Origin: Nautiliaceae bacterium
GTDB lineage: Bacteria > Campylobacterota > Campylobacteria > Campylobacterales > Nautiliaceae
Assembly (NCBI GenBank): GCA_027063075.1
Contig: JAMOSM010000151.1
Span: 1-29,284 of the forward strand
DNA: 29,284 bases
Reading direction: 5' to 3'
Shown: positions 1 through 7,972 of the stretch, in pieces
How positions within the stretch are numbered: the first letter of the stretch is position 1
Layout: the number at the start of each line of letters is the position of its first letter
Translations under genes and position numbers: made by a program
The notes under the pieces: model-generated
Databases searched by the model: none
What the model was told of the DNA's origin: nothing
What the model saw: the letters and a program-made list of their open reading frames with translations, nothing else

Positions 1-221
1 GGGCAAAGCATTTTCCAAATATTATAGATATACCTATTTTCGATACGATGTTTTATTCATGGGATATAGTGGTACTTGACAAGAAAAAACAACCCCGTCT
101 TGAAGAAGCGGTTGCATTTTTTTTAGGCCACCAAAACGCAAATTATCATGACGCTTTAGAAGACGTTAAAATGACTTTAAAAGTATTTAACAAAATTTTA
201 GAAGAGGGAGAAAAATTATGA
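1..221 (+). CDS. 3'-5' exonuclease, DEDDh type (DnaQ-like), 3' end only
   Basis: The reading frame is open from base 3 to a TGA at 219-221 and gives the last 72 residues of a protein that begins outside the window. It contains FDTM followed about 35 residues later by the exonuclease III motif [11 protein letters not shown] (H-D-A-x-x-D). This is the metal-binding His/Asp pair of the DnaQ/RNase T superfamily, to which the DNA polymerase III epsilon proofreading subunit and related exonucleases belong. The stop overlaps the uppP start in an ATGA, so the two are probably cotranslated. The end of a polymerase III epsilon subunit and of a stand-alone exonuclease look alike, so the exact role is open. 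Confidence 0.75.
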   Translation, partial: AKHFPNIIDIPIFDTMFYSWDIVVLDKKKQPRLEEAVAFFLGHQNANYHDALEDVKMTLKVFNKILEEGEKL

Positions 222-997
222 CAATAATAGAAAGTATTATTTTAGGTATCGTAGAAGGAATAACGGAATTTCTACCCATTTCATCAACTGCCCATATGAT
301 TTTGGTATCAACGCTACTGGGATTAAAACAAACTTTAACAAATGTAGCTTTTGAAGTAATAATTCAGCTTGGGGCTACTCTTGCAATTGTTATGATATAT
401 CTTGATAAGATTAATTTTAAAGAAATTGAACTTTGGAAAAAAGTATTTTTAGCATTTTTGCCTCTTGCGATTGTAGGTTTTCTTTTAAGACATCAGATAA
501 AAGAGCTTTTTACACTAACAACAGTAGCTTGGATGTTTATAATTGGTGGAATTGTGTTTTTTATTGTAGAAAAATTTTATAAAGAAGAAAAAGCAAAAGT
601 TAAAAATGTTGAAAAAGTAAGCTATAAACAGGCTTTTATTATAGGAGTTTTTCAAACATTTGCCTTAATTCCGGGAACAAGTAGAAGTGGGGCTACGATT
701 GTAGGAGGAATGTTAAGCGGACTTAGCAGAAAAACTGCAGCCGATTTTAGCTTTTTACTTGCAATTCCTACAATGTTTGCCGCAAGCGGATATGAAATGG
801 TAAAAAACATATCTTCTTTTAAAGACCAAAATTTTTTAATTTTAGGAGTTGGATTTGTAGTTGCTTTTATCAGCTGTTATTTAGCTGTTAAATGGTTTTT
901 AAAATTTGTAGAAAAATATACATTAATTCCATTTGGAATTTATAGAATAATAGTAGGAATTTTACTGTTATATTTAATTTATAAAGGGGTTTTATAA
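218..997 (+). CDS. uppP: Undecaprenyl-diphosphatase UppP (BacA family)
   Basis: This integral membrane enzyme removes a phosphate from undecaprenyl diphosphate, so that the lipid carrier for peptidoglycan and other surface glycans can be reused; family members also confer bacitracin tolerance. The 259-residue length is normal. Both signature blocks are present: [15 protein letters not shown] near residue 14, with the two catalytic-type glutamates, and [10 protein letters not shown] near residue 150. Hydrophobic helices fill the rest. GAGGGAG lies 7 bases before the ATG, which overlaps the stop of the upstream exonuclease gene by 4 bases. The 3' end runs 6 bases into the convergent small membrane gene, leaving no space for an intergenic terminator. 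Confidence 0.95.
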   Translation: MTIIESIILGIVEGITEFLPISSTAHMILVSTLLGLKQTLTNVAFEVIIQLGATLAIVMIYLDKINFKEIELWKKVFLAFLPLAIVGFLLRHQIKELFTLTTVAWMFIIGGIVFFIVEKFYKEEKAKVKNVEKVSYKQAFIIGVFQTFALIPGTSRSGATIVGGMLSGLSRKTAADFSFLLAIPTMFAASGYEMVKNISSFKDQNFLILGVGFVVAFISCYLAVKWFLKFVEKYTLIPFGIYRIIVGILLLYLIYKGVL

Positions 998-1174
998 TTC
1001 CTTAAACAGATATTTAATTGCTAAGTAATACGCTCCGTAAAGAATTACAATAAACAAAAATATTGAAAGCAAAGGGTCATTTTGATAATCCCCTACTAAA
1101 ATAACAATAGCGCTAAAAATCAAAAAAAGTCCAAAAACTCCTATTAAGAGTTTATGGATTAAATTTAGATTCAT
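992..1174 (-). CDS. Small two-helix membrane protein, unknown function
   Basis: A 60-residue protein with two predicted membrane segments (about residues 7-27 and 34-53) separated by a short DYQNDP loop, and a basic end. I do not recognise the family. Its ATG overlaps the carA stop by 4 bases (ATGA), which suggests translational coupling as the last gene of the DUF507-carA unit. Its final codons overlap the end of convergent uppP by 6 bases. Coding support is the coupling arrangement and the clean hydrophobic pattern only, since the Shine-Dalgarno is weak. Confidence 0.55.
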   Translation of the reverse strand: MNLNLIHKLLIGVFGLFLIFSAIVILVGDYQNDPLLSIFLFIVILYGAYYLAIKYLFKEL

Positions 1175-2295
1175 TTTACTATCTTATAAAACTCTTTAAA
1201 AATATATTTACTATCATGAGGTCCAGGACTCGCTTCTGGGTGATGCTGAACGGAAAATACAGGTTCGTTTTTATATTTTACCCCTTCAATTGTTCCATCA
1301 AATAAATTTATATGTGTTACTTCTGCTACTTCTTTAATACTCTCAGATACATTATAATTATGATTTTGAGCCGTAATTTCTACTACAGGTTTTCTTCCTA
1401 GCATATTTTTAACAGGATGATTTCCTCCATGGTGTCCAAATTTCAGTTTAAACGTAGGATATCCGTGAGAAATACTAAGTAACTGATGTCCAAGACAAAT
1501 TCCAAACATAGGAATTTTTGCATCAAGAAGTTTTTTTATTTTTTCGTGAATTTCTTTTAAGATTAAAGGGTCTCCAGGTCCATTACTTAAAAACACTCCC
1601 CCGATTTCTCCGTTTTCATACATTTTGATAATATCTTCAGCTGAAGTTGATGCAGGCAATACCAAACATTCCATTCCAGCTTCAGTCAATTCATTTAAAA
1701 TATTTCTTTTTACCCCAAAATCAAATACAGCAATTTTTTTACCTGTATTTTTAGGTTTATATTTAAACTCTTTACTATCCCAAGCGCCATGAGGATGAAT
1801 GTAAGCTTCTTTTGTAGTCACTTCTTTTATATAATCCACTTCTTCAATTCTTGGAGATGATTTTAAGATTTTCTCAAGCTCTTCTTTATCGTGAATTTCG
1901 GTAGAGGCTATCATCATCATAGCCCCTTCGTTTCTTATAGTTTTAGTCAAAAATCTTGTATCAATATCACTTATTCCTAAAATCCCTTCTTCTTTTAAAA
2001 ACTCACCTAAAGACTTTTCACCTCTAAAATTTGAAAAATTATCTACATATTCTCTAACAATTACACCTTTAAGCCAAGCACCTTTACTTTCCATATCATC
2101 TTTATTTACTCCCACATTTCCAATCTCAGGCATTGTAAAAACAACAAATTGCCCTGCATAACTTGGGTCTGTAATAATTTCTTGATAACCTGTCATTGAA
2201 GTATTAAAGACAATTTCTCCAACTTCCGTACCTCTTGCCCCAAACCCACGTGCTTCAAAAAACATTCCATTTTCTAGTAAAATACTCACTTTCAT
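1171..2295 (-). CDS. carA: Carbamoyl-phosphate synthase small (glutaminase) subunit
   Basis: CarA hydrolyses glutamine and passes ammonia to CarB, making carbamoyl phosphate for pyrimidine and arginine synthesis. The 374-residue protein has the CarA-specific N-terminal domain (NTSMTGYQEIITDPSYAGQ) and a C-terminal class I glutamine amidotransferase domain. The catalytic triad is visible: Cys267 in GICLGHQ, and His352 and Glu354 in QHHPEASPGP. AAAGGA precedes the ATG. It follows the DUF507 gene by 9 bases and is coupled to the 60-aa membrane gene. carB is not in the window. Confidence 0.97.
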   Translation of the reverse strand: MKVSILLENGMFFEARGFGARGTEVGEIVFNTSMTGYQEIITDPSYAGQFVVFTMPEIGNVGVNKDDMESKGAWLKGVIVREYVDNFSNFRGEKSLGEFLKEEGILGISDIDTRFLTKTIRNEGAMMMIASTEIHDKEELEKILKSSPRIEEVDYIKEVTTKEAYIHPHGAWDSKEFKYKPKNTGKKIAVFDFGVKRNILNELTEAGMECLVLPASTSAEDIIKMYENGEIGGVFLSNGPGDPLILKEIHEKIKKLLDAKIPMFGICLGHQLLSISHGYPTFKLKFGHHGGNHPVKNMLGRKPVVEITAQNHNYNVSESIKEVAEVTHINLFDGTIEGVKYKNEPVFSVQHHPEASPGPHDSKYIFKEFYKIVK

Positions 2296-2304
2296 TCTAA
2301 TCCT

Positions 2305-2862
2305 TTAAATAAGTCCTCTTTTTCTAAGCTCTTGTTCGTAAAGTCTTTGAAAAACAAGCTCCCATTCATCGCTTCCGGGTATAAGTGGTCTTTTGTAATG
2401 TTCTATTTTTTCATATACAGCTTCTCTTGCCTCTTTTTCCCTATTTAAAAACTCCATTAAAGTGTTAAAAATAATATTCTTAATTTTTCCATCTCTTACA
2501 TCATAATCTATAAGTTCTTTATCCCAAAGTTCTTTTACAATAAAAGCGGCAAGCTCATCAAACCTATCTTCTTTTTTTATAGGGAAGCCTTCTTCTTTAG
2601 CTATCTCTTTTTTTAAAAGTTTAAAAACCTCCCGTCTATCCACATCATAAAACAAAAACTCATTCTCTTCTTCCTGTCTTGCTAAAATATCTCTTGCCTT
2701 ATCCTCTATCTCTTTTTCCCATAAAACATCATCTAAAACAATCTCTTCTATTTCTTTGATGGCATTATCTATTCCCTTAGGGAAAGTCACATAACCGCTG
2801 TTTAGCAAATCTATTGCAATTTTTCTAGCAATAAAAGGAACTTGAGCTTCTTTTATAAGCAT
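2305..2862 (-). CDS. DUF507 family protein
   Basis: A 185-residue, charged, probably cytosolic helical protein matching the DUF507 family as I remember it: an opening of the type MLIKEAQVPFIARKIAIDLL, a repeated region of similar character in the second half (FDELAAFIVKELWDKELIDYD), and an arginine/glutamate-rich end. The family is found in Campylobacterota, Aquificota and similar phyla and has no established function. It is the first gene after a 67-base gap with a TATAAT box on its strand and sits 9 bases before carA. I recall a comparable gene beside carA in Campylobacter jejuni. Confidence 0.75.
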   Translation of the reverse strand: MLIKEAQVPFIARKIAIDLLNSGYVTFPKGIDNAIKEIEEIVLDDVLWEKEIEDKARDILARQEEENEFLFYDVDRREVFKLLKKEIAKEEGFPIKKEDRFDELAAFIVKELWDKELIDYDVRDGKIKNIIFNTLMEFLNREKEAREAVYEKIEHYKRPLIPGSDEWELVFQRLYEQELRKRGLI

Positions 2863-2880
2863 ATTACGCCTTTTTTTAAA

Positions 2881-2909
2881 ATTATAACAAATTAAGCATA
2901 ATATTTAAC
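2881..2909 (-). promoter_or_regulatory. Putative sigma70 promoter for DUF507-carA
   Basis: The gap between the DUF507 start and the preceding gene contains, on the minus strand, TGTTATAAT; the TATAAT hexamer is at 2881-2886. It is 18 bases upstream of the DUF507 ATG. The -35 region (around 2904-2909, GTTAAA) is poor. Campylobacterota promoters often lack a conserved -35 and rely on the -10, so this is plausible but unproven. Confidence 0.5.
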
Positions 2910-2929
2910 GATTAAAAATCCCCAAAAAA

Positions 2930-3637
2930 TCAAAAAAGAAACTCGCTTGAAGGTAAAATATTTTTATCTTTGTATTCATTAATAAAATCAACGGCTTTTT
3001 TATAATCTCCTTCAACTTCTACAACTATACTTCCCTCATTTCCAAAAATTCCACCTGCCGCAATAATTTTTGCTTTTAAGCTAAATAACATTCTAAAAGC
3101 CTCTATTTCCGTAAAAACTTCTCCATAAAAAAATTTTAGCATTGCAATTTTACTTCCCATAGCAAAATCAACATTTTGAGTAGAAGAAACATAAAAAGGA
3201 ATAAGTTTTTCATGATTTACAGGAATAATAACCCTAGCTCCCCTACAAGCCGCCTTTATATAAAAATTGCCAAACGTACCTCCGTTTTCATCCGCTGCAG
3301 CAATTGCAGCATATTTTTTTCCATTTTCATACCATAGGGCATTTGCGCCCTTTATAAAATAGTCATTCTTTTTTATATCAAACTCTTTTATATCCACTAA
3401 TCTTTTATTATCTAAAACAACAGGCTCTGGTCGTAAAGCGGTTACATTTAGTTTATTGTTCGTAAAACATCCTGCTACATACAAATCTTTTACATTAACC
3501 CCTAAATGATATAAAAGATAATGATTTAAACTCCCATAGGCAATATAAACTCTTTTATTAAAATCTATATACTTAGTAAGTGCCTTTGCTATCAAATGTT
3601 TTTGAACATTTACATTAAGGATTAACTGTGCTTTCAT
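2930..3637 (-). CDS. Conserved hypothetical protein, uncharacterised family
   Basis: A 235-residue soluble protein. Its pattern resembles an uncharacterised family I associate with anaerobes and archaea: an N-terminal block ending in a nucleotide-type turn, a central IKGANALW segment, then AADENGGTFGNFYIKAACRGARVIIPVNHEKL, GEVFTEIEAFRML and AAGGIFGNEGSIVVEVEGD. The gly-rich turns and alternating strands and helices suggest a Rossmann-like or isomerase-like fold, but I cannot name a substrate. AGGA lies 6 bases before the ATG. The start overlaps the end of the motE-like gene by 23 bases, so it is expected to be cotranscribed with it. It lies between genes (DUF507 and motE-like) that I recall as adjacent in Campylobacter. 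Confidence 0.7.
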   Translation of the reverse strand: MKAQLILNVNVQKHLIAKALTKYIDFNKRVYIAYGSLNHYLLYHLGVNVKDLYVAGCFTNNKLNVTALRPEPVVLDNKRLVDIKEFDIKKNDYFIKGANALWYENGKKYAAIAAADENGGTFGNFYIKAACRGARVIIPVNHEKLIPFYVSSTQNVDFAMGSKIAMLKFFYGEVFTEIEAFRMLFSLKAKIIAAGGIFGNEGSIVVEVEGDYKKAVDFINEYKDKNILPSSEFLF

Positions 3638-4148
3638 TTTTATCCTTTATTTTTAACAATGCTTCACTTAGTTTTGCAGCAACTTGGGGATTCATTTTTG
3701 CAAAAATCTTAGCAATAGTTTTTGAAGGAAGTTTTTGTAAAATTTCTAAAGCATCTTTTTGAGGCATACTTTCTAAAATTTGAGCAGCATTTTTAGGTCT
3801 CATTTTTGCAAAACTCTGTGAAACTTTATCAAGTTTTGCTTTTTTTATCTCCTCAAGAAGCTTTTTATGTTCATTTACTAACTCTTCTATTCTCTTTTTT
3901 TCATTCTCTATTTTTTGCAGCGTAGTATTAAGTTCAAGTTCTTTTTGTTTTAATTTTTCTTCCTTTTTTTTAATTAAAGCCATATAAGTATTTTTTAAAG
4001 CCTCAAGCGCCTCTTTTTGTTCAAGAATTTTTTCGGCTTCAGCCTCAAGCTCCGCTTTTTTTTGAGAAAAAATCTCATAACAGTCAAGAAGTTTTTGATT
4101 ATTCACTGCAAACAAGAAAAGAGGCAAAAAAAGAAGAAATTTTTTCAT
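3615..4148 (-). CDS. MotE-like periplasmic coiled-coil protein with MgtE_N-like domain
   Basis: The 177-residue protein starts with a signal peptide (MKKFLLFLPLFLFAVNN). A long Lys/Glu-rich coiled coil covers about residues 25-115, followed by a compact domain of the MgtE intracellular N-terminal / FliG-middle type (MRPKNAAQILESMPQKDALEILQKLP...IFAKMNPQVAAKLSEAL). This architecture matches the flagellar-associated MotE family of Campylobacterota, which is linked to stator assembly or positioning; I recall a related glycoprotein gene near carA in Campylobacter jejuni. It lies 3 bases after psd. The role here is inferred from architecture and neighbourhood; no other structural flagellar gene is in the window. 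Confidence 0.7.
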   Translation of the reverse strand: MKKFLLFLPLFLFAVNNQKLLDCYEIFSQKKAELEAEAEKILEQKEALEALKNTYMALIKKKEEKLKQKELELNTTLQKIENEKKRIEELVNEHKKLLEEIKKAKLDKVSQSFAKMRPKNAAQILESMPQKDALEILQKLPSKTIAKIFAKMNPQVAAKLSEALLKIKDKNESTVNP

Positions 4149-4151
4149 TCT

Positions 4152-4940
4152 TTAATAAATCTCTCCTAAAATATCTCCAACTTCTACATAATCTTTTTGA
4201 TTTAGATATTTAAAGTGTTCTGGTCCAAAGAAAATCAAAATAGAACTTCCAAACTCAAACCTTCCGAGCTCATCGCCTTTTTTAAGTTTTACAGGCTCAT
4301 CATATTTAAATGTGGTAATTTCATTATAATCTTTTTGTAATCTTTCATCAAAGTTCATAACAATTTTTCCCACAATCATAGCTCCGACAGCTACAAAATA
4401 AAAAAACCTATCTTTTTTATCCCTACATTTTAATACCACTCTTTTATTTTTAGGAAACACTATCTCTTTTTCTAAAAAACCGGGTTTTACAGGTTTTAAA
4501 TCTCCTGGAATATAAGTTGCTTCTATAACTTCCATATCAACAGGAACGTGGTATCTGTGATAATCCCTTGGAGAGAGATAAAGATTTATAAAATAACCTC
4601 CGTTTAAATCTGGTTTTTCAGGAATAAGCTCAAAAAGTGAATATTTTTTACCTTTTATCTGATAAACATAATTATTTTCAATCTCTCCATCTGCAATTAC
4701 TAACGAATCACTAGGACTCACTACAATATCTTCATCTTCATAAAATTCGATATATTTTTTATGTCTAATAAAAAGGTCATTAAGAGTTGGATATTCACAC
4801 GGGTCTTCAGGAACAAATTCACTCATATCAATATTAAAAATTTTAACATAAAGTTTATTGATAAAACACTGAATAGGCTTTGGAAAAGATGTTCTTGCAA
4901 TTTTTACAACTATAAATGAGAGCAAACGGGAGGGGTTCAT
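4152..4940 (-). CDS. psd: Phosphatidylserine decarboxylase proenzyme (long bacterial type)
   Basis: Converts phosphatidylserine to phosphatidylethanolamine on the inner membrane. The 262-residue proenzyme has the family block YLSPRDYHRYHVPVD (about 121-135), an early DG pair (D84-G85), and the self-cleavage site FGSS near the C-terminus (G231-S232-S233). Cleavage before Ser232 would create the pyruvoyl cofactor; the more usual motif is LGST. The start overlaps the purM stop by 4 bases (ATGA), with AGGAG 10 bases upstream. A second, shorter decarboxylase is encoded at 11677-12327 beside pssA, so the lipid pathway appears doubly supplied in this genome. Confidence 0.93.
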   Translation of the reverse strand: MNPSRLLSFIVVKIARTSFPKPIQCFINKLYVKIFNIDMSEFVPEDPCEYPTLNDLFIRHKKYIEFYEDEDIVVSPSDSLVIADGEIENNYVYQIKGKKYSLFELIPEKPDLNGGYFINLYLSPRDYHRYHVPVDMEVIEATYIPGDLKPVKPGFLEKEIVFPKNKRVVLKCRDKKDRFFYFVAVGAMIVGKIVMNFDERLQKDYNEITTFKYDEPVKLKKGDELGRFEFGSSILIFFGPEHFKYLNQKDYVEVGDILGEIY

Positions 4941-5923
4941 TGTAGTTTTACTCCTTTTTTGCCTTTTTTAATTTCACCAATAATATAACCATCGCTATTT
5001 TCTAAAACTTTATCAACATTTTCAGGAGAAACAGCTAAAATCATTCCAACGCCCATATTAAATGTTCTAAACATTTCATTTTCATCTACATATTTTTTCA
5101 TAAATTCAAAAATAGGCAAAATCTTTATTTTATCTTTATAAACAACTGCTTCTAAATCATCTGATAATACTCTTGGAAGATTTTCCACAATTCCACCACC
5201 TGTAATATGAGCTAAAGCATTTATATAAGGCTTTAGGCGTTTAAAATCTTTTACATAAATTCTTGTCGGAGTTAATAAAATATCAATAAGTTTTTTTCCT
5301 TCAATTTCATCATCAAATCTCATATTTAATTTTTCAAAAAACAGTTTTCTAACTAAACTGTATCCGTTTGAATGAATTCCACTGCTTGGCAAAGCTATTA
5401 AAACATCTCCCTCTTTTACTTTTGGATTAAGCTCATCTTCTTCTGCAATTCCAACGGCAAATCCTGCTAAATCAAAATCACCTTTATTATACATTCCGGG
5501 CATCTCAGCAGTCTCTCCTCCAATTAACGCACACTCAGCTTCTTTACATCCAGCGGCAATCCCTTTTATTACTTCACTTGCAGCATCTACATCGAGCTTT
5601 CCTGTTGCATAATAATCAAGGAAAAACAGAGGTTCTCCAAAATTACAAATCAAATCATTTACACACATTGCCACTAAGTCAATTCCAACACTGTCATATT
5701 TTTTAGCATCAATTGCAAGTTTTAGTTTTGTACCAACTCCGTCTGTTGCAGACAACAAAACAGGATTTTTATACCCTTTTGGAAGTCTAAAAGCACCGGC
5801 AAAACTTCCAATACCACCAATTACATTTTCATTAAAAGTCTCTTTTACAACAGGCTTTATTTTATCAACTAAAGAATTTCCTGCATCAATATCTACACCT
5901 GCTTCTTTATAGCTGATTTTCAT
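4937..5923 (-). CDS. purM: Phosphoribosylformylglycinamidine cyclo-ligase (AIR synthetase)
   Basis: Catalyses ATP-dependent ring closure to aminoimidazole ribonucleotide in purine synthesis. Hallmarks are the N-terminal MKISYKEAGVDIDAGN, the ATP/substrate loops LLSATDGVGTKLKLA and IGGETAEMPGMY, and the HITGGG segment. I place the start at 5923, not at the upstream ATG at 5965. A strong AGGAGG lies 9 bases before this ATG, the protein then begins as PurM proteins normally do, and length becomes 328 residues. With this start it overlaps the DUF2892 gene by 17 bases. It is coupled downstream to psd. Confidence 0.95.
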   Translation of the reverse strand: MKISYKEAGVDIDAGNSLVDKIKPVVKETFNENVIGGIGSFAGAFRLPKGYKNPVLLSATDGVGTKLKLAIDAKKYDSVGIDLVAMCVNDLICNFGEPLFFLDYYATGKLDVDAASEVIKGIAAGCKEAECALIGGETAEMPGMYNKGDFDLAGFAVGIAEEDELNPKVKEGDVLIALPSSGIHSNGYSLVRKLFFEKLNMRFDDEIEGKKLIDILLTPTRIYVKDFKRLKPYINALAHITGGGIVENLPRVLSDDLEAVVYKDKIKILPIFEFMKKYVDENEMFRTFNMGVGMILAVSPENVDKVLENSDGYIIGEIKKGKKGVKLQ

Positions 5924-6161
5924 TGTTTTTATCCTCCTCTTTACATTCACAATAACAGCTTCCAAAAATTTTTTGTAAAATTACTGTCGATGGACAAAAA
6001 TCAAACACAAAATGTATAAAAAGCATAATTGACATAAAAGCTAAAAGAGCAAGTCCTGCAACACTGTAACCTTTTGCAAGAAGGGCTAATATAAGCAGTA
6101 AAAACAAACTCATCATAAGTCTTTGAACTCTCTCAGCACACCATAATTTTTTTGCTTTCAT
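5907..6161 (-). CDS. DUF2892 / YgaP-type small membrane protein
   Basis: The 84-residue protein opens ERVQRLMMSLFLLLILALL and has a second hydrophobic segment, followed by FDFCPSTVILQKIFG. This resembles the two-helix DUF2892 (YgaP transmembrane) family that often accompanies rhodanese domains. No rhodanese is attached here. The soluble C-terminal tail carries CYCECKEEDKNN, giving four cysteines with the one in FDFC, which could bind metal or take part in thiol chemistry; that is speculation. AAAGGAG lies 5 bases before the ATG. It sits between trpS and purM in one train. Confidence 0.7.
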   Translation of the reverse strand: MKAKKLWCAERVQRLMMSLFLLLILALLAKGYSVAGLALLAFMSIMLFIHFVFDFCPSTVILQKIFGSCYCECKEEDKNNENQL

Positions 6162-6170
6162 TTTACTCCT

Positions 6171-7142
6171 TTAAAATATTACTTGATTTACTTTTTTCAT
6201 TTTTTCAGCGGCTAAAAATTTTGCTTTTTTATTTCCCTCATTAATTATATCCAAAATTTCATCATTTTTTAATTTAGCTTTTTTCTCTCTAATAGGAGCT
6301 ACAATTTTTTCAATATTTGCAGCACATATTTTTTTGCAATCTACACACCCTATACTGCCTTCCTTGCAGGCATTTTCAATCTCAGCCACCTCCTGTGGAG
6401 TCGAAAAAGCTTTGTGATATTCAAACACAATACAAACTTCAGGATGTCCCGGGTCTGTTTTTTTAATTCTTGCCGGGTCTGTTTTTGCACTTCTAACTTT
6501 TTTCCAGATATCTTCTGGAGTTTCATCTAAAAATATGGCGTTATTAAAACTTTTGCTCATTTTTCTGCCATCAAGCCCAGGAAGTCTTGCAATATCTGTT
6601 AAAAGCTCTTTTGGTTCTTTAAAAATATCTTCTCTTTTATAAAGATAATGAAACCTATTTACAATATCCCTTGCAAGTTCAAGATGAGGTCTTTGGTCTT
6701 CTCCTATAGGTACAAGGTCTGCATCATAAAGCACAATATCGGCTGTTTGAAGCACAGGATAAGTTAAAAATCCGGCATTGTTTTTTTTCTTATACTCTTC
6801 TTGCTGCATAGCGTCTTTATAGGTAGGATTTCTCTCAAGCCAGCTAACAGGTGTTATCATATTAAAAATCAGATAAAGTTCAGCGTGTTCTTTAATTTCG
6901 CTTTGGATAAAAAGAATAGCTTTATTTGGATCAATTCCGCTTGCTATCCACTCTTTTACAAGTTCGACACTAAGTTCTTTTAAATTTATATGTTCATCAA
7001 ATTTAGTTGTAAGCGCATGCCAGTCAGCAACAAAAAACATACATTCATGTTCGTTTTGAAGTTTTTTCCAGTTTTTTATAACCCCGATATAATGACCAAG
7101 ATGAAGTTTTCCTGTTGGTCTCATTCCACTAACTACTCTCAA
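6171..7142 (-). CDS. trpS: Tryptophanyl-tRNA synthetase, with possible [4Fe-4S] cysteine motif
   Basis: Charges tRNA-Trp. This class I synthetase of 323 residues has the HIGH-type motif HLGH (14-17) and KMSKS (194-198). The start codon is TTG (7140-7142) with AGGAG 7 bases upstream, and it overlaps the stop of the barrel gene as TTGA. An unusual point is Cys237, Cys259, Cys266 and Cys269 (C-x21-C-x6-C-x2-C, then Cys273). This nearly reproduces the spacing and numbering I recall for the iron-sulfur TrpRS of Thermotoga maritima (C-x22-C-x6-C-x2-C). A bound cluster is therefore plausible but not shown. Confidence 0.96.
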   Translation of the reverse strand: MRVVSGMRPTGKLHLGHYIGVIKNWKKLQNEHECMFFVADWHALTTKFDEHINLKELSVELVKEWIASGIDPNKAILFIQSEIKEHAELYLIFNMITPVSWLERNPTYKDAMQQEEYKKKNNAGFLTYPVLQTADIVLYDADLVPIGEDQRPHLELARDIVNRFHYLYKREDIFKEPKELLTDIARLPGLDGRKMSKSFNNAIFLDETPEDIWKKVRSAKTDPARIKKTDPGHPEVCIVFEYHKAFSTPQEVAEIENACKEGSIGCVDCKKICAANIEKIVAPIREKKAKLKNDEILDIINEGNKKAKFLAAEKMKKVNQVIF

Positions 7143-7972
7143 AACTTAGCTCCTATTTCTAAAAATGCACCCTTATACTCAAGCTTTGTTTCATTGTCTC
7201 CATCAACTCCGTAAGCCTCTTTATATCTATATCCAAGCTTTACAAAAGGATTTACAGGACCAGGAATGTCAATTGTATATTTTAAAGCACCGCTATAGTC
7301 ATAATGATGATTATCCCCGGCTTTTGCCCATTTAACATCTGCTAAAACACTAAATCCAAAAAACTGCATCGTCTCAACATGTCCGTAAAGATAAGGTAAA
7401 ATTACACTCCAATCTTTGTTAATAGATGTAGTGCCACCAGTTTTTTTAATAGTCCCATTACTACAGATTACATTTTCCCCATTGATTTTTGTATTTCCTT
7501 GCCAATAATCAATCCCAAATCCAGCTTCAATATCCGCAAAAACTGGTTTAATTTCATAAAAAAGAGTTAAATCGTATGAGTTAATTGTCTGTTTTGTATA
7601 AGCATTTGTAAGAGAGGTCGGAATCTTTACATCATCAAATATTTTCACATTCCCAGCAATATAATTACTATGACCATTTGTATCATATTTGGTATATTGA
7701 AATTTTATATTCGGAATAATAGGCACTGGATGAATAAATTTAACCCACACATAAGGTTTTGATTTATCCTTTAATCCAAAATCCCCTGTCTTACAATTTC
7801 CATCACTTTGAGCTGATGAATTGTTAAAATAATTTTTGGTATCTCCAAGTTTTACATATCCATCAATATTTTGCTGCTCATATCCGGCACCTGCACTGAT
7901 ACTGAGAAAATCAGCATTTGCAAAACTTACTGCTCCTAAAACCATTAAAGCTGCTAAACTAATCTTTTTCAT
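7139..7972 (-). CDS. Outer-membrane beta-barrel protein (TIGR04219-like)
   Basis: The 277-residue precursor has a signal peptide ending ...SFANA, then a mature part of alternating aromatic/polar beta strands (LSISAGAGYEQQNIDGYVKLG, KPYVWVKFIHPVP) and a C-terminal GAFLEIGAKF. The terminal Phe is typical of outer-membrane barrels. It looks like the family annotated TIGR04219, whose function is unknown. I place the start at the ATG at 7972 because AAGGAAA precedes it and the signal peptide begins there; the in-frame ATG at 8005 would add 11 charged residues. It overlaps der by 14 bases and trpS by 4. In Campylobacter I recall aroK in this position. Confidence 0.75.
   Translation of the reverse strand: MKKISLAALMVLGAVSFANADFLSISAGAGYEQQNIDGYVKLGDTKNYFNNSSAQSDGNCKTGDFGLKDKSKPYVWVKFIHPVPIIPNIKFQYTKYDTNGHSNYIAGNVKIFDDVKIPTSLTNAYTKQTINSYDLTLFYEIKPVFADIEAGFGIDYWQGNTKINGENVICSNGTIKKTGGTTSINKDWSVILPYLYGHVETMQFFGFSVLADVKWAKAGDNHHYDYSGALKYTIDIPGPVNPFVKLGYRYKEAYGVDGDNETKLEYKGAFLEIGAKF

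Noticed and set aside
117..124. T8 run in the exonuclease gene as a phase-variation tract
   Set aside because: Runs of this length are common in this AT-rich sequence, and it lies near the 3' end within a conserved coding stretch.
5924..5965. Upstream purM start adding 14 residues
   Set aside because: AGGAGG lies directly before the ATG at 5923, and the shorter protein begins as PurM proteins do.
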